Shown piece by piece: positions 51,718-60,945 of a stretch of 64,000 bases of DNA. The notes below the pieces were generated by a model. It saw only the letters and a list, made by a program, of their open reading frames with translations, did not search any database and was not told the DNA's origin. The stretch is from Candidatus Methanogranum gryphiswaldense (GTDB lineage Archaea > Thermoplasmatota > Thermoplasmata > Methanomassiliicoccales > Methanomethylophilaceae): NCBI GenBank assembly GCA_019262145.1, contig CP076745.1, forward strand, positions 927,093 through 991,092, written 5' to 3'. The stretch's first letter is position 1; every line of letters begins with the position of its first letter. The translations under genes and the position numbers were made by a program.

Positions 51718-52944
51718 TCAGGTTGCATATTCCGCATTGATACGGACATAATCATAAGTGAGGTCACAGCCCCATCCAGTAGCTGATTCCTTTCCTATTC
51801 CCAGATCCAACAAGATGCATACTTCCTTGTTGTCCATGGCCATACGGACCACTTCGACCGAACGCTCTTCTTGGAACACCGGTGCGCCACTATCGAGGAT
51901 CGGGACCTCCATGTCCCCTCCCTTGATCGTCAGATGCACATCCTCCAATTTGAAATTGCAACCACTGTTTCCCAGAGCCATCATGATACGACCGTAATTC
52001 GGATCGGACCCGAATATGGCAGACTTCACCAAGGGGGAGTTGATGATCTTCTTTACCGCCATGCGGGCGTCTTCCTTTGTCTCTGCTCCAGTAACCTGAA
52101 CCTCAATGAGCTTCGTTGCACCTTCTCCGTCCATCGCGATCGTCTTTGCGATCTTTGTCATTATGAGCTGAAGTGCCTCTATGAAGGCTGGATCGGTATC
52201 AGCATCCTTTCCTTTTGCCATTCCGTTGGCCAAAAGGATACATGTATCGTTGGTGGACTGGTCACCGTCTACCGACACCATGTTCATACTGTCATCCAGG
52301 ATCGTTTGCCAGGTCTTCTTGAACTTGGGCGAGAGCTTAGCATCTGTTGTGACCAATGACAACGTTGTACCGTGAAGCACCTTAAGATGGGGCGCGATCA
52401 TTCCGCTACCCTTTGAAATGGCAGATATGTAGACCAATGTACCGTCGCCTAGACGTACGCGGGCCGATGCTTCCTTCTTTATCGTATCAGTGGTCATTAT
52501 TGCTTCTGTGATCAGACTGTCCGCCTCGCGGCCCTCGTCAAGCTCATGGCAGGCACGGCTGATACCATAACGGATCTTGTGCATGTCCATGAAACGTCCG
52601 ATGAGACCTGTGGACATTATGCCGACCTGTTTCTGGTCGATATTCAACTCTGCGGCGACCGCCTTCTGCATTGACATCGCATCCTCTATTCCGCGGCGTC
52701 CGGTGAGGGCATTCGCATTACCGCTGTTTATGACAACAGCGGATAATATTGGTGAGTTGTCACTCATCATCACCTGTACTGGTGCAGCTTTGACTTGATT
52801 CGATGTATATGCAGCGAAAGCTGTAGCCGGTACTTCCGAATACAGCAAACCCATGTCCAACGCACGGTATTTTACACCGCTGTGAACTCCGGCCGCTTTA
52901 AATCCCTGGGGAGTCGTTATTCCTCCGTCGATAAATTCTACCAT
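51718..52944 (-). CDS. argJ: Bifunctional glutamate N-acetyltransferase/ornithine acetyltransferase
   Basis: ArgJ transfers acetyl from acetylornithine to glutamate, and in some cases from acetyl-CoA. The 408-residue product has GITTPQGFKAAG, NSGNANALTG and GSDPNYGR. The autocleavage motif, usually NMATML with the threonine as nucleophile, here reads LHGTTLSL with four extra residues after the preceding GMIAP. Cleavage probably still takes place before a threonine. It begins one base after argC ends. Confidence 0.94.
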   Translation of the reverse strand: MVEFIDGGITTPQGFKAAGVHSGVKYRALDMGLLYSEVPATAFAAYTSNQVKAAPVQVMMSDNSPILSAVVINSGNANALTGRRGIEDAMSMQKAVAAELNIDQKQVGIMSTGLIGRFMDMHKIRYGISRACHELDEGREADSLITEAIMTTDTIKKEASARVRLGDGTLVYISAISKGSGMIAPHLKVLHGTTLSLVTTDAKLSPKFKKTWQTILDDSMNMVSVDGDQSTNDTCILLANGMAKGKDADTDPAFIEALQLIMTKIAKTIAMDGEGATKLIEVQVTGAETKEDARMAVKKIINSPLVKSAIFGSDPNYGRIMMALGNSGCNFKLEDVHLTIKGGDMEVPILDSGAPVFQEERSVEVVRMAMDNKEVCILLDLGIGKESATGWGCDLTYDYVRINAEYAT

Positions 52945-52945
52945 T

Positions 52946-53962
52946 TCATACCCCCAATCCTGGAAGGTTGAGACCCGAGGTCTCTTTCAGCCCTAGCATG
53001 AGATTCATGCATTGGACCGCTTGCCCTGAAGCACCCTTGACAAGATTGTCAATGACACCAAAGACCACTACCTTGTCCCCGATGACCTTTGAGGCCACAT
53101 GGGCATGGTTGGAACCGACCACCGCGCGGATGGATGGCTCCTCTACATAATGTACGAAGGGTTCTCCGTCGTACTGTTTCTTAAATATCTCTCCGACCTG
53201 GGCATCGTCCAGGTCCGTGTTGAGTTTGAAATAACATGATGATAGGATGCCACGCACGATCGGGATCAGCTGAGGCACGAACATCACGTTCACATGGGAC
53301 CCCGAGAACATATCAACCGCCATCTCTATCTCTGGAGTGTGACGGTGGGTCCCCACGCTATACGGTATTATTGACTCGCCGCACGTTGGATGGTGCAAGC
53401 GAGGCGATGGCACCATTCCCGCTCCCGAAGTTCCACTTTTGGCATCGATGATTATATCCTGTTCCACGAACCCAGACTTCATAAGGGGAGCACAGGCTAA
53501 TATTGCGGATGTCGCATAACATCCTGGATTGGCAACTATGTCCGCATTCTTGATCTTATCACGGAACAACTCTGGAAGTCCGTAAACGGCCTTCTCAAGG
53601 TGCTCCAGGTCCGTGTGCTGATGCCCATACCACTCTTCGTATGTTTTGACATCGTGCATACGATAATCGCCAGAAAGGTCGATCACCTTCACACCAGAAT
53701 CGGCCAAAGCGGGAAGTTCCTGCATGGCGACACCATGAGGCGTTGCCACAAAAACAAGGTCCAGATCCTTTGTGTCCGAGATCTTCTCTGTGAACTCAAG
53801 GTCTAGATACCCTTTGAGGAACGTGTGTACGTCGGAGACCTTCTTGCCGACATTCTGACGGGACGTCAGTGCTGCAAGCTCTACCTCCGGGTGTACACAC
53901 AAGATGCGTGAAAGTTCACTTCCTGTATAGCCCGTGCCTCCGATAACTCCTACTTTGGTCAT
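52946..53962 (-). CDS. argC: N-acetyl-gamma-glutamyl-phosphate reductase
   Basis: ArgC reduces N-acetylglutamyl phosphate with NADPH. The 338-residue product has the N-terminal GGTGYTGSELSRIL nucleotide loop, the catalytic cysteine in NPGCYATS, GAGMVPSP and the histidine in GTHRHTPEIE. Length is normal. It is first in the argC-argJ-argB-argD cluster and divergent from argG; GGTGATATG-like sequence precedes the start. Confidence 0.95.
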   Translation of the reverse strand: MTKVGVIGGTGYTGSELSRILCVHPEVELAALTSRQNVGKKVSDVHTFLKGYLDLEFTEKISDTKDLDLVFVATPHGVAMQELPALADSGVKVIDLSGDYRMHDVKTYEEWYGHQHTDLEHLEKAVYGLPELFRDKIKNADIVANPGCYATSAILACAPLMKSGFVEQDIIIDAKSGTSGAGMVPSPRLHHPTCGESIIPYSVGTHRHTPEIEMAVDMFSGSHVNVMFVPQLIPIVRGILSSCYFKLNTDLDDAQVGEIFKKQYDGEPFVHYVEEPSIRAVVGSNHAHVASKVIGDKVVVFGVIDNLVKGASGQAVQCMNLMLGLKETSGLNLPGLGV

Positions 53963-54324
53963 ATCATCACCATATCATGAGGTGTGAGTTTACCGACAAA
54001 CCGATTAAAAATCTATTGTTTCATTTCAGACATGAACTTTTCAATACGTTGCAAATGATACACTTATGGCCCATCCTGTACTCAATGAGGTCACAGAGAC
54101 AAAACAGACACCAGATGTAATGACGTCCAACTGTGTCCACGACAACGCACGATTTGTGTATGTTCTGTGGCCTTAGCGCTTTATAAAGAACCTCCGAAAC
54201 TCTAGACGAGCATTATCCGACAACACATACAGATACTCACCTTCGCAACACCTGTTTGTCCATAGTAAAACATGTATTCAGGACAATAATATAAACATTG
54301 AAAGAATATCAAACACCGATAAAC
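53963..54324. other. Divergent argC-argG control region
   Basis: No gene is seen. AATAATATAAAC (about 54284-54295) is the likely TATA box of argG. AGATTTTTAATCGG on the minus strand (about 54002-54015) fits argC. CGCTTTATAAAGAACC near 54177 is a further possible promoter element. No clear palindrome that would mark an arginine operator was found. Confidence 0.5.
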
Positions 54325-55554
54325 ATGGCATGCAAACCAAAATGCACAACAAAAGAAGAGACCAAGGAAAAGGTAGTCCTTGCTTACTCCGGAGGATTGG
54401 ACACGTCAGTGGCCATCCGCTGGCTTCAGGAAAAGTATAATCTCGACGTGATCGCTGTCGCAATAAATGTCGGACAGCCTCCGAGCAGCGATGATATTGT
54501 CGCACGTGCACTCAGAAACGGAGCTGTCAAAGCTGATTTCGTCGATGTTCAGGACGAATTCGTCAATGATTTTGTATGGCCTGCACTCAAGGCAAATGCC
54601 GAGTATCAGAACATATACCCCCTCAGTACCGCCATCGCAAGACCGATGATCGTCAAGAAACTTGTCGAGGTAGCAAAGAAAGAAGGGGCAAAATACATAG
54701 CGCACGGATGCACGGCCAAAGGTAACGACCAAGTAAGATTCGATGTGGGCATAGTATCCCTGGATCCAGACCTGAAGATCATCGCACCGATGAGAGAATG
54801 GGTCATGACACGTGAAGAGGAGATCGACTATGCACAGAAGAATGGCATCGAGATCATTGTCAAGAAGGAGAATCCCTACTCCAGAGACGAGAACCTTTGG
54901 GGAGCATCATGCGAATGCGGACTCCTGGAAGACGCATGGGCAGAACCCCCTGCAGGCGTATGGATCCATACTGTCGACCCTGAGAAAGCCCCTGACACAC
55001 CCAGATACATAGAGATCGAGTTCAAGGAAGGAATCCCCGTCGCTCTCGACGGTAAGAAGATGAAAGGTGTCGACCTCATCAATGAATTGGACAAGATCGC
55101 TGGAGAGAACGGTGTCGGACGCATCGATCATGTCGAGGACCGTCTGGTAGGTATCAAGAGCAGAGAAACATACGAGTGCCCCGCAGCGGTCACATTAATC
55201 AAAGCGCACCGTGCGATGGAATCACTCACGGTCCCCAGAGATGTCATCGAATACAAAAGAGGACTGGAGCACAAATTCTCCGAAATAGTCTACTACGGCC
55301 TATGGTTCGGCGGACTACGCAAACCCATAAACGCATTCATCGATGAAACACAGAAATTCGTTACCGGTACTGTCCGTGTCAAGCTCTACAGAGGTAACTG
55401 CACGGTCGTCGGAAGAAAATCAAAATATTCTCTGTACGACACAGGCCTTGCAACATACGCCAAGGGAGATCAGTTCGACCACACTTCCGCTGTTGGGTTC
55501 ATCTATTGTTGGGGACTTCCTGACCAGACCGCAGCCAGAGCACAGAAGAAGTGA
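54325..55554 (+). CDS. argG: Argininosuccinate synthase
   Basis: ArgG joins citrulline and aspartate using ATP. From ATG 54325 the product is 409 residues with the P-loop-like LAYSGGLDTSVAIRWL, then STAIARPMI, HGCTAKGNDQVRF and EYKRGLEHKFSE. A TTG nine codons upstream is in frame but lies close to the TATA box. Nearby argH follows after 5 bases. Confidence 0.96.
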   Translation: MACKPKCTTKEETKEKVVLAYSGGLDTSVAIRWLQEKYNLDVIAVAINVGQPPSSDDIVARALRNGAVKADFVDVQDEFVNDFVWPALKANAEYQNIYPLSTAIARPMIVKKLVEVAKKEGAKYIAHGCTAKGNDQVRFDVGIVSLDPDLKIIAPMREWVMTREEEIDYAQKNGIEIIVKKENPYSRDENLWGASCECGLLEDAWAEPPAGVWIHTVDPEKAPDTPRYIEIEFKEGIPVALDGKKMKGVDLINELDKIAGENGVGRIDHVEDRLVGIKSRETYECPAAVTLIKAHRAMESLTVPRDVIEYKRGLEHKFSEIVYYGLWFGGLRKPINAFIDETQKFVTGTVRVKLYRGNCTVVGRKSKYSLYDTGLATYAKGDQFDHTSAVGFIYCWGLPDQTAARAQKK

Positions 55555-55559
55555 TCAAT

Positions 55560-57005
55560 ATGGAAAAACAGGCACTTTGGTCTGGAAGATTCGACAAAGA
55601 AATGGATGATTCCACTCTTCTTTTCACATCCTCTCTGGATGTGGACTCCGCACTTGCATTCTATGACATAATGGGCTCATTGGCCCATGTCAGGATGCTG
55701 AAGAAGTGTAAGATCATCCCGGCCAAGGATGCCGACCTTATCATCGATGGTCTGAAAAAGATCGAAATGATGCTTGAGAACGAAGAACTGGAGATGGACG
55801 GGGACCTGGAGGACATCCATACCAACATAGAGGTCAAACTCACGGCCATGATCGGTCAGGCTGGCGGAGAACTTCATACAGGAAGAAGCAGGAACGACCA
55901 GGTCGCCACTGACTTCAGGATGTACCTGAGGGATTGCGCACTTGAAGCTGCGGACAAGATCGACGACCTCATCATGAGCCTCATAAGGATGGCGGAAGAG
56001 AATGGGGCCACGATCATGCCCGGCTTCACCCATATGCAGCATGCGCAGCCGATAACCCTCGCCCAACATTTCCTCGCCCATGCATTCAGACTCGGGAGGA
56101 GTGCTGACAGGTTCATGGATGCTGTCGCAAGGATGGACAAATGTCCGCTGGGCGCAGCAGCATTGGCAGGTACCACATACCCCATCGACAGAAAGATGAC
56201 CGCCGAGGCCCTTGGATTCAAAGAACCAACAGAGAACTCGATAGACACCGTTGCCTCGAGGGACAACGTGTCCGAACTTGCATTCTGTGCCGCCATGGCG
56301 GCTGTCGACATGTCATCGATATGTGAAGAACTTGTAATTTGGTCCTCCCCGGAATTCGGTTTCATCGAGATGGCCGACAAATACACCACAGGATCATCGA
56401 TAATGCCCCAGAAGAAAAATCCTGATATCGCGGAACTCATCAGAGGCAGAACAGGTTCGACGGTCGGAGGATTGGTGTCCATGCTCGTAATGACCAAAGG
56501 ACTCCCTCTTTCCTACAACCGCGACCTGCAGGAGGACAAAGGTGCGGTCATGGATGCACTCCAGAGCGTCACCGACTCCGCTGAGATGCTCTCCAAGGTC
56601 ATACTCACCACGAACTACCACAAAGATAGGATGCTGGAGGTCACTCAGAAGGGTTTCATCAACGCCACCGACCTTGCAGACTATCTCGTGACCAAAGGTG
56701 TCCCGTTCCGTGAGGCACATGGCATAGTGGGAGAATCTGTGAGATATTGCATTGAAAATAACAAACGCCTAGAAGATCTGACCATCGAAGAATTCAAGAA
56801 ATTCTGTCCAAAGATAGACAAGGATGTTTACGAATTCCTCACGGTCGAAGCATGTGTCGAAAGACGCAGGTCCTACGGAGGTACATCCTTGGCATCCACA
56901 GATGCTCAGATCTCCCTGGTTATAGGACAACTGATGAAAAGGGACGATGCGATAAGAGAGGACATGCAGTTCATCGAAAAATGCTGGGAAAAACTTCTTG
57001 AGTAA
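55560..57005 (+). CDS. argH: Argininosuccinate lyase
   Basis: ArgH releases arginine and fumarate. The 481-residue product has LHTGRSRNDQVATDFRMYLR, PGFTHMQHAQP, the superfamily signature GSSIMPQKKNPD and normal length. ATG 55560 lies 5 bases after the argG stop. The gene ends before a strong terminator hairpin. Confidence 0.96.
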   Translation: MEKQALWSGRFDKEMDDSTLLFTSSLDVDSALAFYDIMGSLAHVRMLKKCKIIPAKDADLIIDGLKKIEMMLENEELEMDGDLEDIHTNIEVKLTAMIGQAGGELHTGRSRNDQVATDFRMYLRDCALEAADKIDDLIMSLIRMAEENGATIMPGFTHMQHAQPITLAQHFLAHAFRLGRSADRFMDAVARMDKCPLGAAALAGTTYPIDRKMTAEALGFKEPTENSIDTVASRDNVSELAFCAAMAAVDMSSICEELVIWSSPEFGFIEMADKYTTGSSIMPQKKNPDIAELIRGRTGSTVGGLVSMLVMTKGLPLSYNRDLQEDKGAVMDALQSVTDSAEMLSKVILTTNYHKDRMLEVTQKGFINATDLADYLVTKGVPFREAHGIVGESVRYCIENNKRLEDLTIEEFKKFCPKIDKDVYEFLTVEACVERRRSYGGTSLASTDAQISLVIGQLMKRDDAIREDMQFIEKCWEKLLE

Positions 57006-57014
57006 ATTATTTTC

Positions 57015-57034
57015 TGGTCCCCTCGTGGGGACCA
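57015..57034. terminator. Hairpin terminator between argH and convergent GNAT gene
   Basis: TGGTCCCC (57015-57022) and GGGGACCA (57027-57034) enclose TCGT; the stem is perfect over eight bases. T-rich sequence follows on the plus strand (CACTTTATCTT) and on the minus strand (GAAAATAATTT), so it could serve both genes. Confidence 0.75.
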
Positions 57035-57044
57035 CACTTTATCT

Positions 57045-57518
57045 TCAAAGGACCAACTCCATATCCAAGACCACTGTGTTGTATCCTGACCAGAATCTGA
57101 CCTCTTTGAAACCTTTGCGTTTGTAGATGCGTATGCCGCCATCATTCAATTTGTTTACGTGAAGGAAAATGCGCTTAAGTTTCAGATTGCGTGCTATTGA
57201 GATCACCTGGTCCAGCACCATGGAACCTATGCCTTGTCCCCTGTGCCCATCCAAGATGTAGTACTTGCTGAACTCCATCTCGTCCCCCTCGACCACATAC
57301 GAGATGTAACCTATGCGCTCACCGCCATCGATGATGAAAGCGTACTTGTAGCCGTCCGATATCTGCTTCCTTATGATATCAGGCGTTTGATTCTTGTCAT
57401 AAAATCTCTGAATTCCCTCTACAGAAACGTATGTGTATACCTCGAACAAAACCTCGTGCGCCATTGCGGAAAGATTCTCCGCTTCATCGGACCCTACCCA
57501 CTCCAATATCTCTGACAT
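57045..57518 (-). CDS. GNAT family N-acetyltransferase
   Basis: From ATG 57518 the product is 157 residues with YYILDGHRGQGIGSMVLDQV (the acetyl-CoA loop) and HVNKLNDGGIRIYKRKGFKE, typical GNAT motifs. The frame continues upstream to 57620, but this overlaps the metY 3' end and its terminator, so the shorter start is used. Substrate unknown. Confidence 0.88.
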   Translation of the reverse strand: MSEILEWVGSDEAENLSAMAHEVLFEVYTYVSVEGIQRFYDKNQTPDIIRKQISDGYKYAFIIDGGERIGYISYVVEGDEMEFSKYYILDGHRGQGIGSMVLDQVISIARNLKLKRIFLHVNKLNDGGIRIYKRKGFKEVRFWSGYNTVVLDMELVL

Positions 57519-57534
57519 ATTTTCAAAAAAAGAT

Positions 57535-57558
57535 GGTCCCTCCTGTGAAGAAGGGACC
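57535..57558 (-). terminator. Hairpin terminator after metY
   Basis: GGTCCCT (57535-57541 plus strand) and AGGGACC (57552-57558) form a seven-base stem; on the minus strand ATCTTTTTTTG follows, a typical T-run. Confidence 0.82.
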
Positions 57559-57564
57559 GTTGGA

Positions 57565-58893
57565 TCATAATTTATCGAACGCCTGATCGAAATCCGCAAG
57601 GATGTCTGGGATCGATTCACAGCCTATGGATAGTCTTATCGTTGTCTGCTTTATGCCTGCGGCCTCAAGGTCCTCCGGACTTAGCTGCGAATGAGTGGTG
57701 CTTGCAGGGTGTATCACCAAGGATTTCATGTCTGCGACATTCGCAAGGAATGAGAACAATTTCAGACTCTCACAGAATTTTTGAGCGTCCTCTTTTGTCC
57801 CCTTGATCTCAAACGTGAATATCGAACCAGCACCTTTAGGGAAATATTTCTGATACAAAGCATGGTTGGGATGATTCTTCAGCGAAGGATGGTTTACCTT
57901 TGCGACCTTCGGATGTTTGCTTAGATACTCTACGACTGCTAACGAGTTCTGTACATGGCGTTCTACACGCAAAGAAAGGGTCTCCAACCCCTCAAGGAGA
58001 ACAAATGCCGCTATCGGCGATATGCAGGCTCCTGTATCACGGAGAAGCACGGCTCTGACCCACATGGTGAATGCGCACGGTCCAAAGGTCTTGTAGAACG
58101 GAAGGCCGTGATAACTTGGATCGGGATCGACGATCTTGTGGAACTTGCCAGCCGCTTTCCAATCGAATTTCCCACTCTCGATTATGACCCCGCCTAACAC
58201 CAGTCCGTGTCCGCCAATGAACTTGGTCGCAGACTCGACACATATGTCCGCACCGTGTTCCAACGGCCTGAAAAGATACGGGGTGGCGAATGTGTTGTCC
58301 ACTATCAGCGGGATATTGTGCTTGTGAACGATCTTCGCCAGTTTGTCGATATCGTACAATGTTGCATTAGGGTTACCGAACGTTTCGATCAGCACTGCCT
58401 TTGTATTTTCCTGGATCGCATTCTCGAAATTATCAAGATTGTCTGGATTGACGAATGTCGTCTTTATCCCGAACGCAGGAAGGGTGTTTGCCAGAGTGTT
58501 GTACGTACCTCCGTAGATATTATTGGAGGATACAATGTGATCGCCTGCATCCGCAAGTGCCTGGAATGTGTATGTAAGTGCTGCCGCGCCAGATGCCACG
58601 GCGAGTGCGGATGATCCGCCTTCCAACGCCGCTATGCGCTTCTCAAAAGCGAGTTGCGTATCATTTGTCAAACGACCGTATATGTTACCCCCTTCCTTGA
58701 GTGCGAACCTGTCCGCGGCCTGTTTCGCATCCTTGAAAACATAGGATGTCGACAGATAGATGGGGACCGCCCTTGCACCTGTGGTGGGATCTGGTTGTTC
58801 CTGTCCGGCATGCAGCTGAAGTGTTTCAAAACCAAGCTTATCCGTATTGTTCGGACCGCCAGGCACATTATTGAATGAAGATTCATTTGACAT
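57565..58893 (-). CDS. metY: O-acetylhomoserine sulfhydrylase
   Basis: MetY makes homocysteine from O-acetylhomoserine and sulfide with PLP. From ATG 58893 the product is 442 residues: GFETLQLHAGQEQPDPTTGA, YGRLTNDTQ, ASGAAALTYTFQAL, the PLP lysine in ESATKFIGGHGLVLGG, and SIGCESIPDILADFDQA. GAGAGGCGAAC before ATG 58893 supports this start. It is far from metA but completes that route. Confidence 0.95.
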   Translation of the reverse strand: MSNESSFNNVPGGPNNTDKLGFETLQLHAGQEQPDPTTGARAVPIYLSTSYVFKDAKQAADRFALKEGGNIYGRLTNDTQLAFEKRIAALEGGSSALAVASGAAALTYTFQALADAGDHIVSSNNIYGGTYNTLANTLPAFGIKTTFVNPDNLDNFENAIQENTKAVLIETFGNPNATLYDIDKLAKIVHKHNIPLIVDNTFATPYLFRPLEHGADICVESATKFIGGHGLVLGGVIIESGKFDWKAAGKFHKIVDPDPSYHGLPFYKTFGPCAFTMWVRAVLLRDTGACISPIAAFVLLEGLETLSLRVERHVQNSLAVVEYLSKHPKVAKVNHPSLKNHPNHALYQKYFPKGAGSIFTFEIKGTKEDAQKFCESLKLFSFLANVADMKSLVIHPASTTHSQLSPEDLEAAGIKQTTIRLSIGCESIPDILADFDQAFDKL

Positions 58894-59035
58894 ATGTTCG
58901 CCTCTCGCAGAATGAACTGCCGATATAACCGACATTGATTGAAGGTATTTACGGACTACTGGTGATACTATTCCGATAAGAATACCAAGGCGAACGGAGA
59001 GAGACCTGATGACAGAGATGCATAAAGAAGTATGA

Positions 59036-59401
59036 TCAGCTGAAATCTATGTCGTTATCGGAGCTGATCTCGAACTTTATGTTAGCTGCATTCAAATAGC
59101 CGATGATGACCTGAGTTATCTTTGACATGTCCGTGGCCTTGCTGAAGCACTTTATGTAGAACTCCTTGCGGTCCATCGGGAAAACCATCCTGATCTTTCC
59201 TTTTCTGTTGTAACCTTCAGGCTTACGGTTCTGCCTGAGATCGATCATGTTCAATTCTACGAACATCTGGAAGATCTCTTCCTCATCGGGCATCTGGCCG
59301 ATCTCTTGAAGGAAGGCCCTAAGGATATCGGGAAAAACTGGAACGAGGTCCTTATAGTCGGACTTCCCCTTTAGGATAAAATGATTGCTATAGACCTTCA
59401 T
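59036..59401 (-). CDS. Hypothetical protein
   Basis: The 121-residue product is soluble with FPDILRAFLQEIGQMPDEEE (helical) and a later beta-like part. No domain is recognised. It lies between metY and thiDN without clear operon partners. Its ATG at 59401 lacks a strong ribosome site. Confidence 0.6.
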   Translation of the reverse strand: MKVYSNHFILKGKSDYKDLVPVFPDILRAFLQEIGQMPDEEEIFQMFVELNMIDLRQNRKPEGYNRKGKIRMVFPMDRKEFYIKCFSKATDMSKITQVIIGYLNAANIKFEISSDNDIDFS

Positions 59402-59516
59402 CGATTTCCGACATACATCGCAATTATTTAATTGGTTCTGATGATCTGTTCCAAAATGGTCATTGTGCAGGCTGGATTCTCTTACATTTTAAATACGTAG
59501 TATAGAATGACCAAAT

Positions 59517-60800
59517 ATGAGGACCGCTCTGTCCATTGCAGGCTCCGATTCTATCGGTGGAGCAGGCATACAGGCCGATATAAAAGCAATGACCGCAGTG
59601 GGCGTTCACGCTACCACTGTCGTTACTGCTATTACAGCGCAGAATACCTGCAAGGTCAAAGCTATCTACCCAATACCTCCTGAGATGATACAGGAACAAT
59701 TGAAGGCCGTCCTGGAAGATTGCGATGTCAAAGCGATAAAGACGGGGATGCTCTATAATGCGGAGACCGTCAAGATCATTGTCGATGTATTGGAAGAACA
59801 CGAGGTCCCGCTTATTGTGGACCCTGTGATGATGGCAACGGTCGGAGACACCCTCTCAGATCAAAGCCTCGTACGTGCCCTGAAGGAACAACTCCTTCCA
59901 ATATGCGAACTTGTGACCCCGAACAAACATGAGGCCGAGGTCCTGGCAAAAATGAAGATCCTCAACGAGGACGATGCCATGTTCGCATGCGAGATAATCG
60001 GCAAACAAGGTTCGTCCGTATTGTTGAAGGGGGGGCATATGGACACTAAGATGATCGTGGACTACCTTTACCTCTCTTCAGAATTCACAGAGATAAAGAA
60101 TCCAAAATTGAACAAAGCAGGACACGGTAGCGGTTGCACACTGTCTGCCTACATCACAGCACACATGGCAAACGGTAACGACCTGGTCAATTCAGTGATG
60201 AAGTCCAGGGAACTCATGCAAGAGGCGATAGCTTCACAGTATGAGATCGGAAAAGGCGAAGCCGTCGTCAATCCCAATGTAAGGGGCGGCAATGACAAGG
60301 TCAAATATTCCGTCCTTGAAGCTGTGGATGAAGCCGCAAGAAGGCTTGCGGATATGATCCCGCAAGAACTTGTCCTGAGGAACGGGATCAACATCGCCTA
60401 TGCGATGCCTAACGCCGCTGGACCTGAACAAATCGCTGCGGTCGATAAAAGGATGACATTCCACAACGGAATGCTCGTCAAAAATGGTGAAGCAAAACTC
60501 GGTGCGGCAGAACAGCTGTCCTATGTCCTTCTTGAGATCATGAAGGAAAATCCGGATAGCAGATGCATCATGAACATCCTCTACACGAAGGATACTGAAG
60601 ATATCATGGAAGAGGTCGGATTCTCCGTCTCTAGATTCAATCGGAAGAAAAACAGTTCGATCGCCGATATGACCAAAGATGCCATCGCTCAAAAGAACAA
60701 AAAGGTCCCTGATGCAATAATCGACAGAGAAGAGAAGATGATCAGGATAATTGGAAAGGATCCAGAAGATGTCCTGAATAAACTTGAATCCGTTCTCTGA
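59517..60800 (+). CDS. thiDN: Bifunctional HMP kinase/thiamine-phosphate synthase (ThiD-ThiN)
   Basis: The 427-residue fusion begins with ThiD: MRTALSIAGSDSIGGAGIQA, ITAQNT, DPVMMATVG and the GHGSGCTLSAYI anion hole with the catalytic cysteine. From about residue 265 the ThiN domain follows (VLEAVDEAARRLADMIPQEL, NIAYAMPNA), which in archaea makes thiamine phosphate. ATG 59517 follows TTTTAAATACG at about 59490. ThiE, another enzyme for the second step, is encoded 2 kb downstream, so one step appears doubled. Confidence 0.93.
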   Translation: MRTALSIAGSDSIGGAGIQADIKAMTAVGVHATTVVTAITAQNTCKVKAIYPIPPEMIQEQLKAVLEDCDVKAIKTGMLYNAETVKIIVDVLEEHEVPLIVDPVMMATVGDTLSDQSLVRALKEQLLPICELVTPNKHEAEVLAKMKILNEDDAMFACEIIGKQGSSVLLKGGHMDTKMIVDYLYLSSEFTEIKNPKLNKAGHGSGCTLSAYITAHMANGNDLVNSVMKSRELMQEAIASQYEIGKGEAVVNPNVRGGNDKVKYSVLEAVDEAARRLADMIPQELVLRNGINIAYAMPNAAGPEQIAAVDKRMTFHNGMLVKNGEAKLGAAEQLSYVLLEIMKENPDSRCIMNILYTKDTEDIMEEVGFSVSRFNRKKNSSIADMTKDAIAQKNKKVPDAIIDREEKMIRIIGKDPEDVLNKLESVL

Positions 60801-60912
60801 TGTGACCTTGAAGGCCTATCATCCCCTAAAAAAAGAATTTTAAATCGAAAACAGCACATCATTACAAAATGATAACTGCTGAACAATTATTCCGAAAATG
60901 AAAAACAATAAC

Positions 60913-60932
60913 TCCCGGGTTTGAACCCGGGA
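60913..60932. terminator. Bidirectional hairpin terminator
   Basis: TCCCGGGTT (60913-60921) and AACCCGGGA (60924-60932) form a nine-base stem. Minus-strand continuation is GTTATTGTTTTTC; plus-strand continuation is TTTAGTTTTATT. It lies between thiDN and the convergent FKBP gene. Confidence 0.8.
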
Positions 60933-60945
60933 TGAAAATTTAGTT

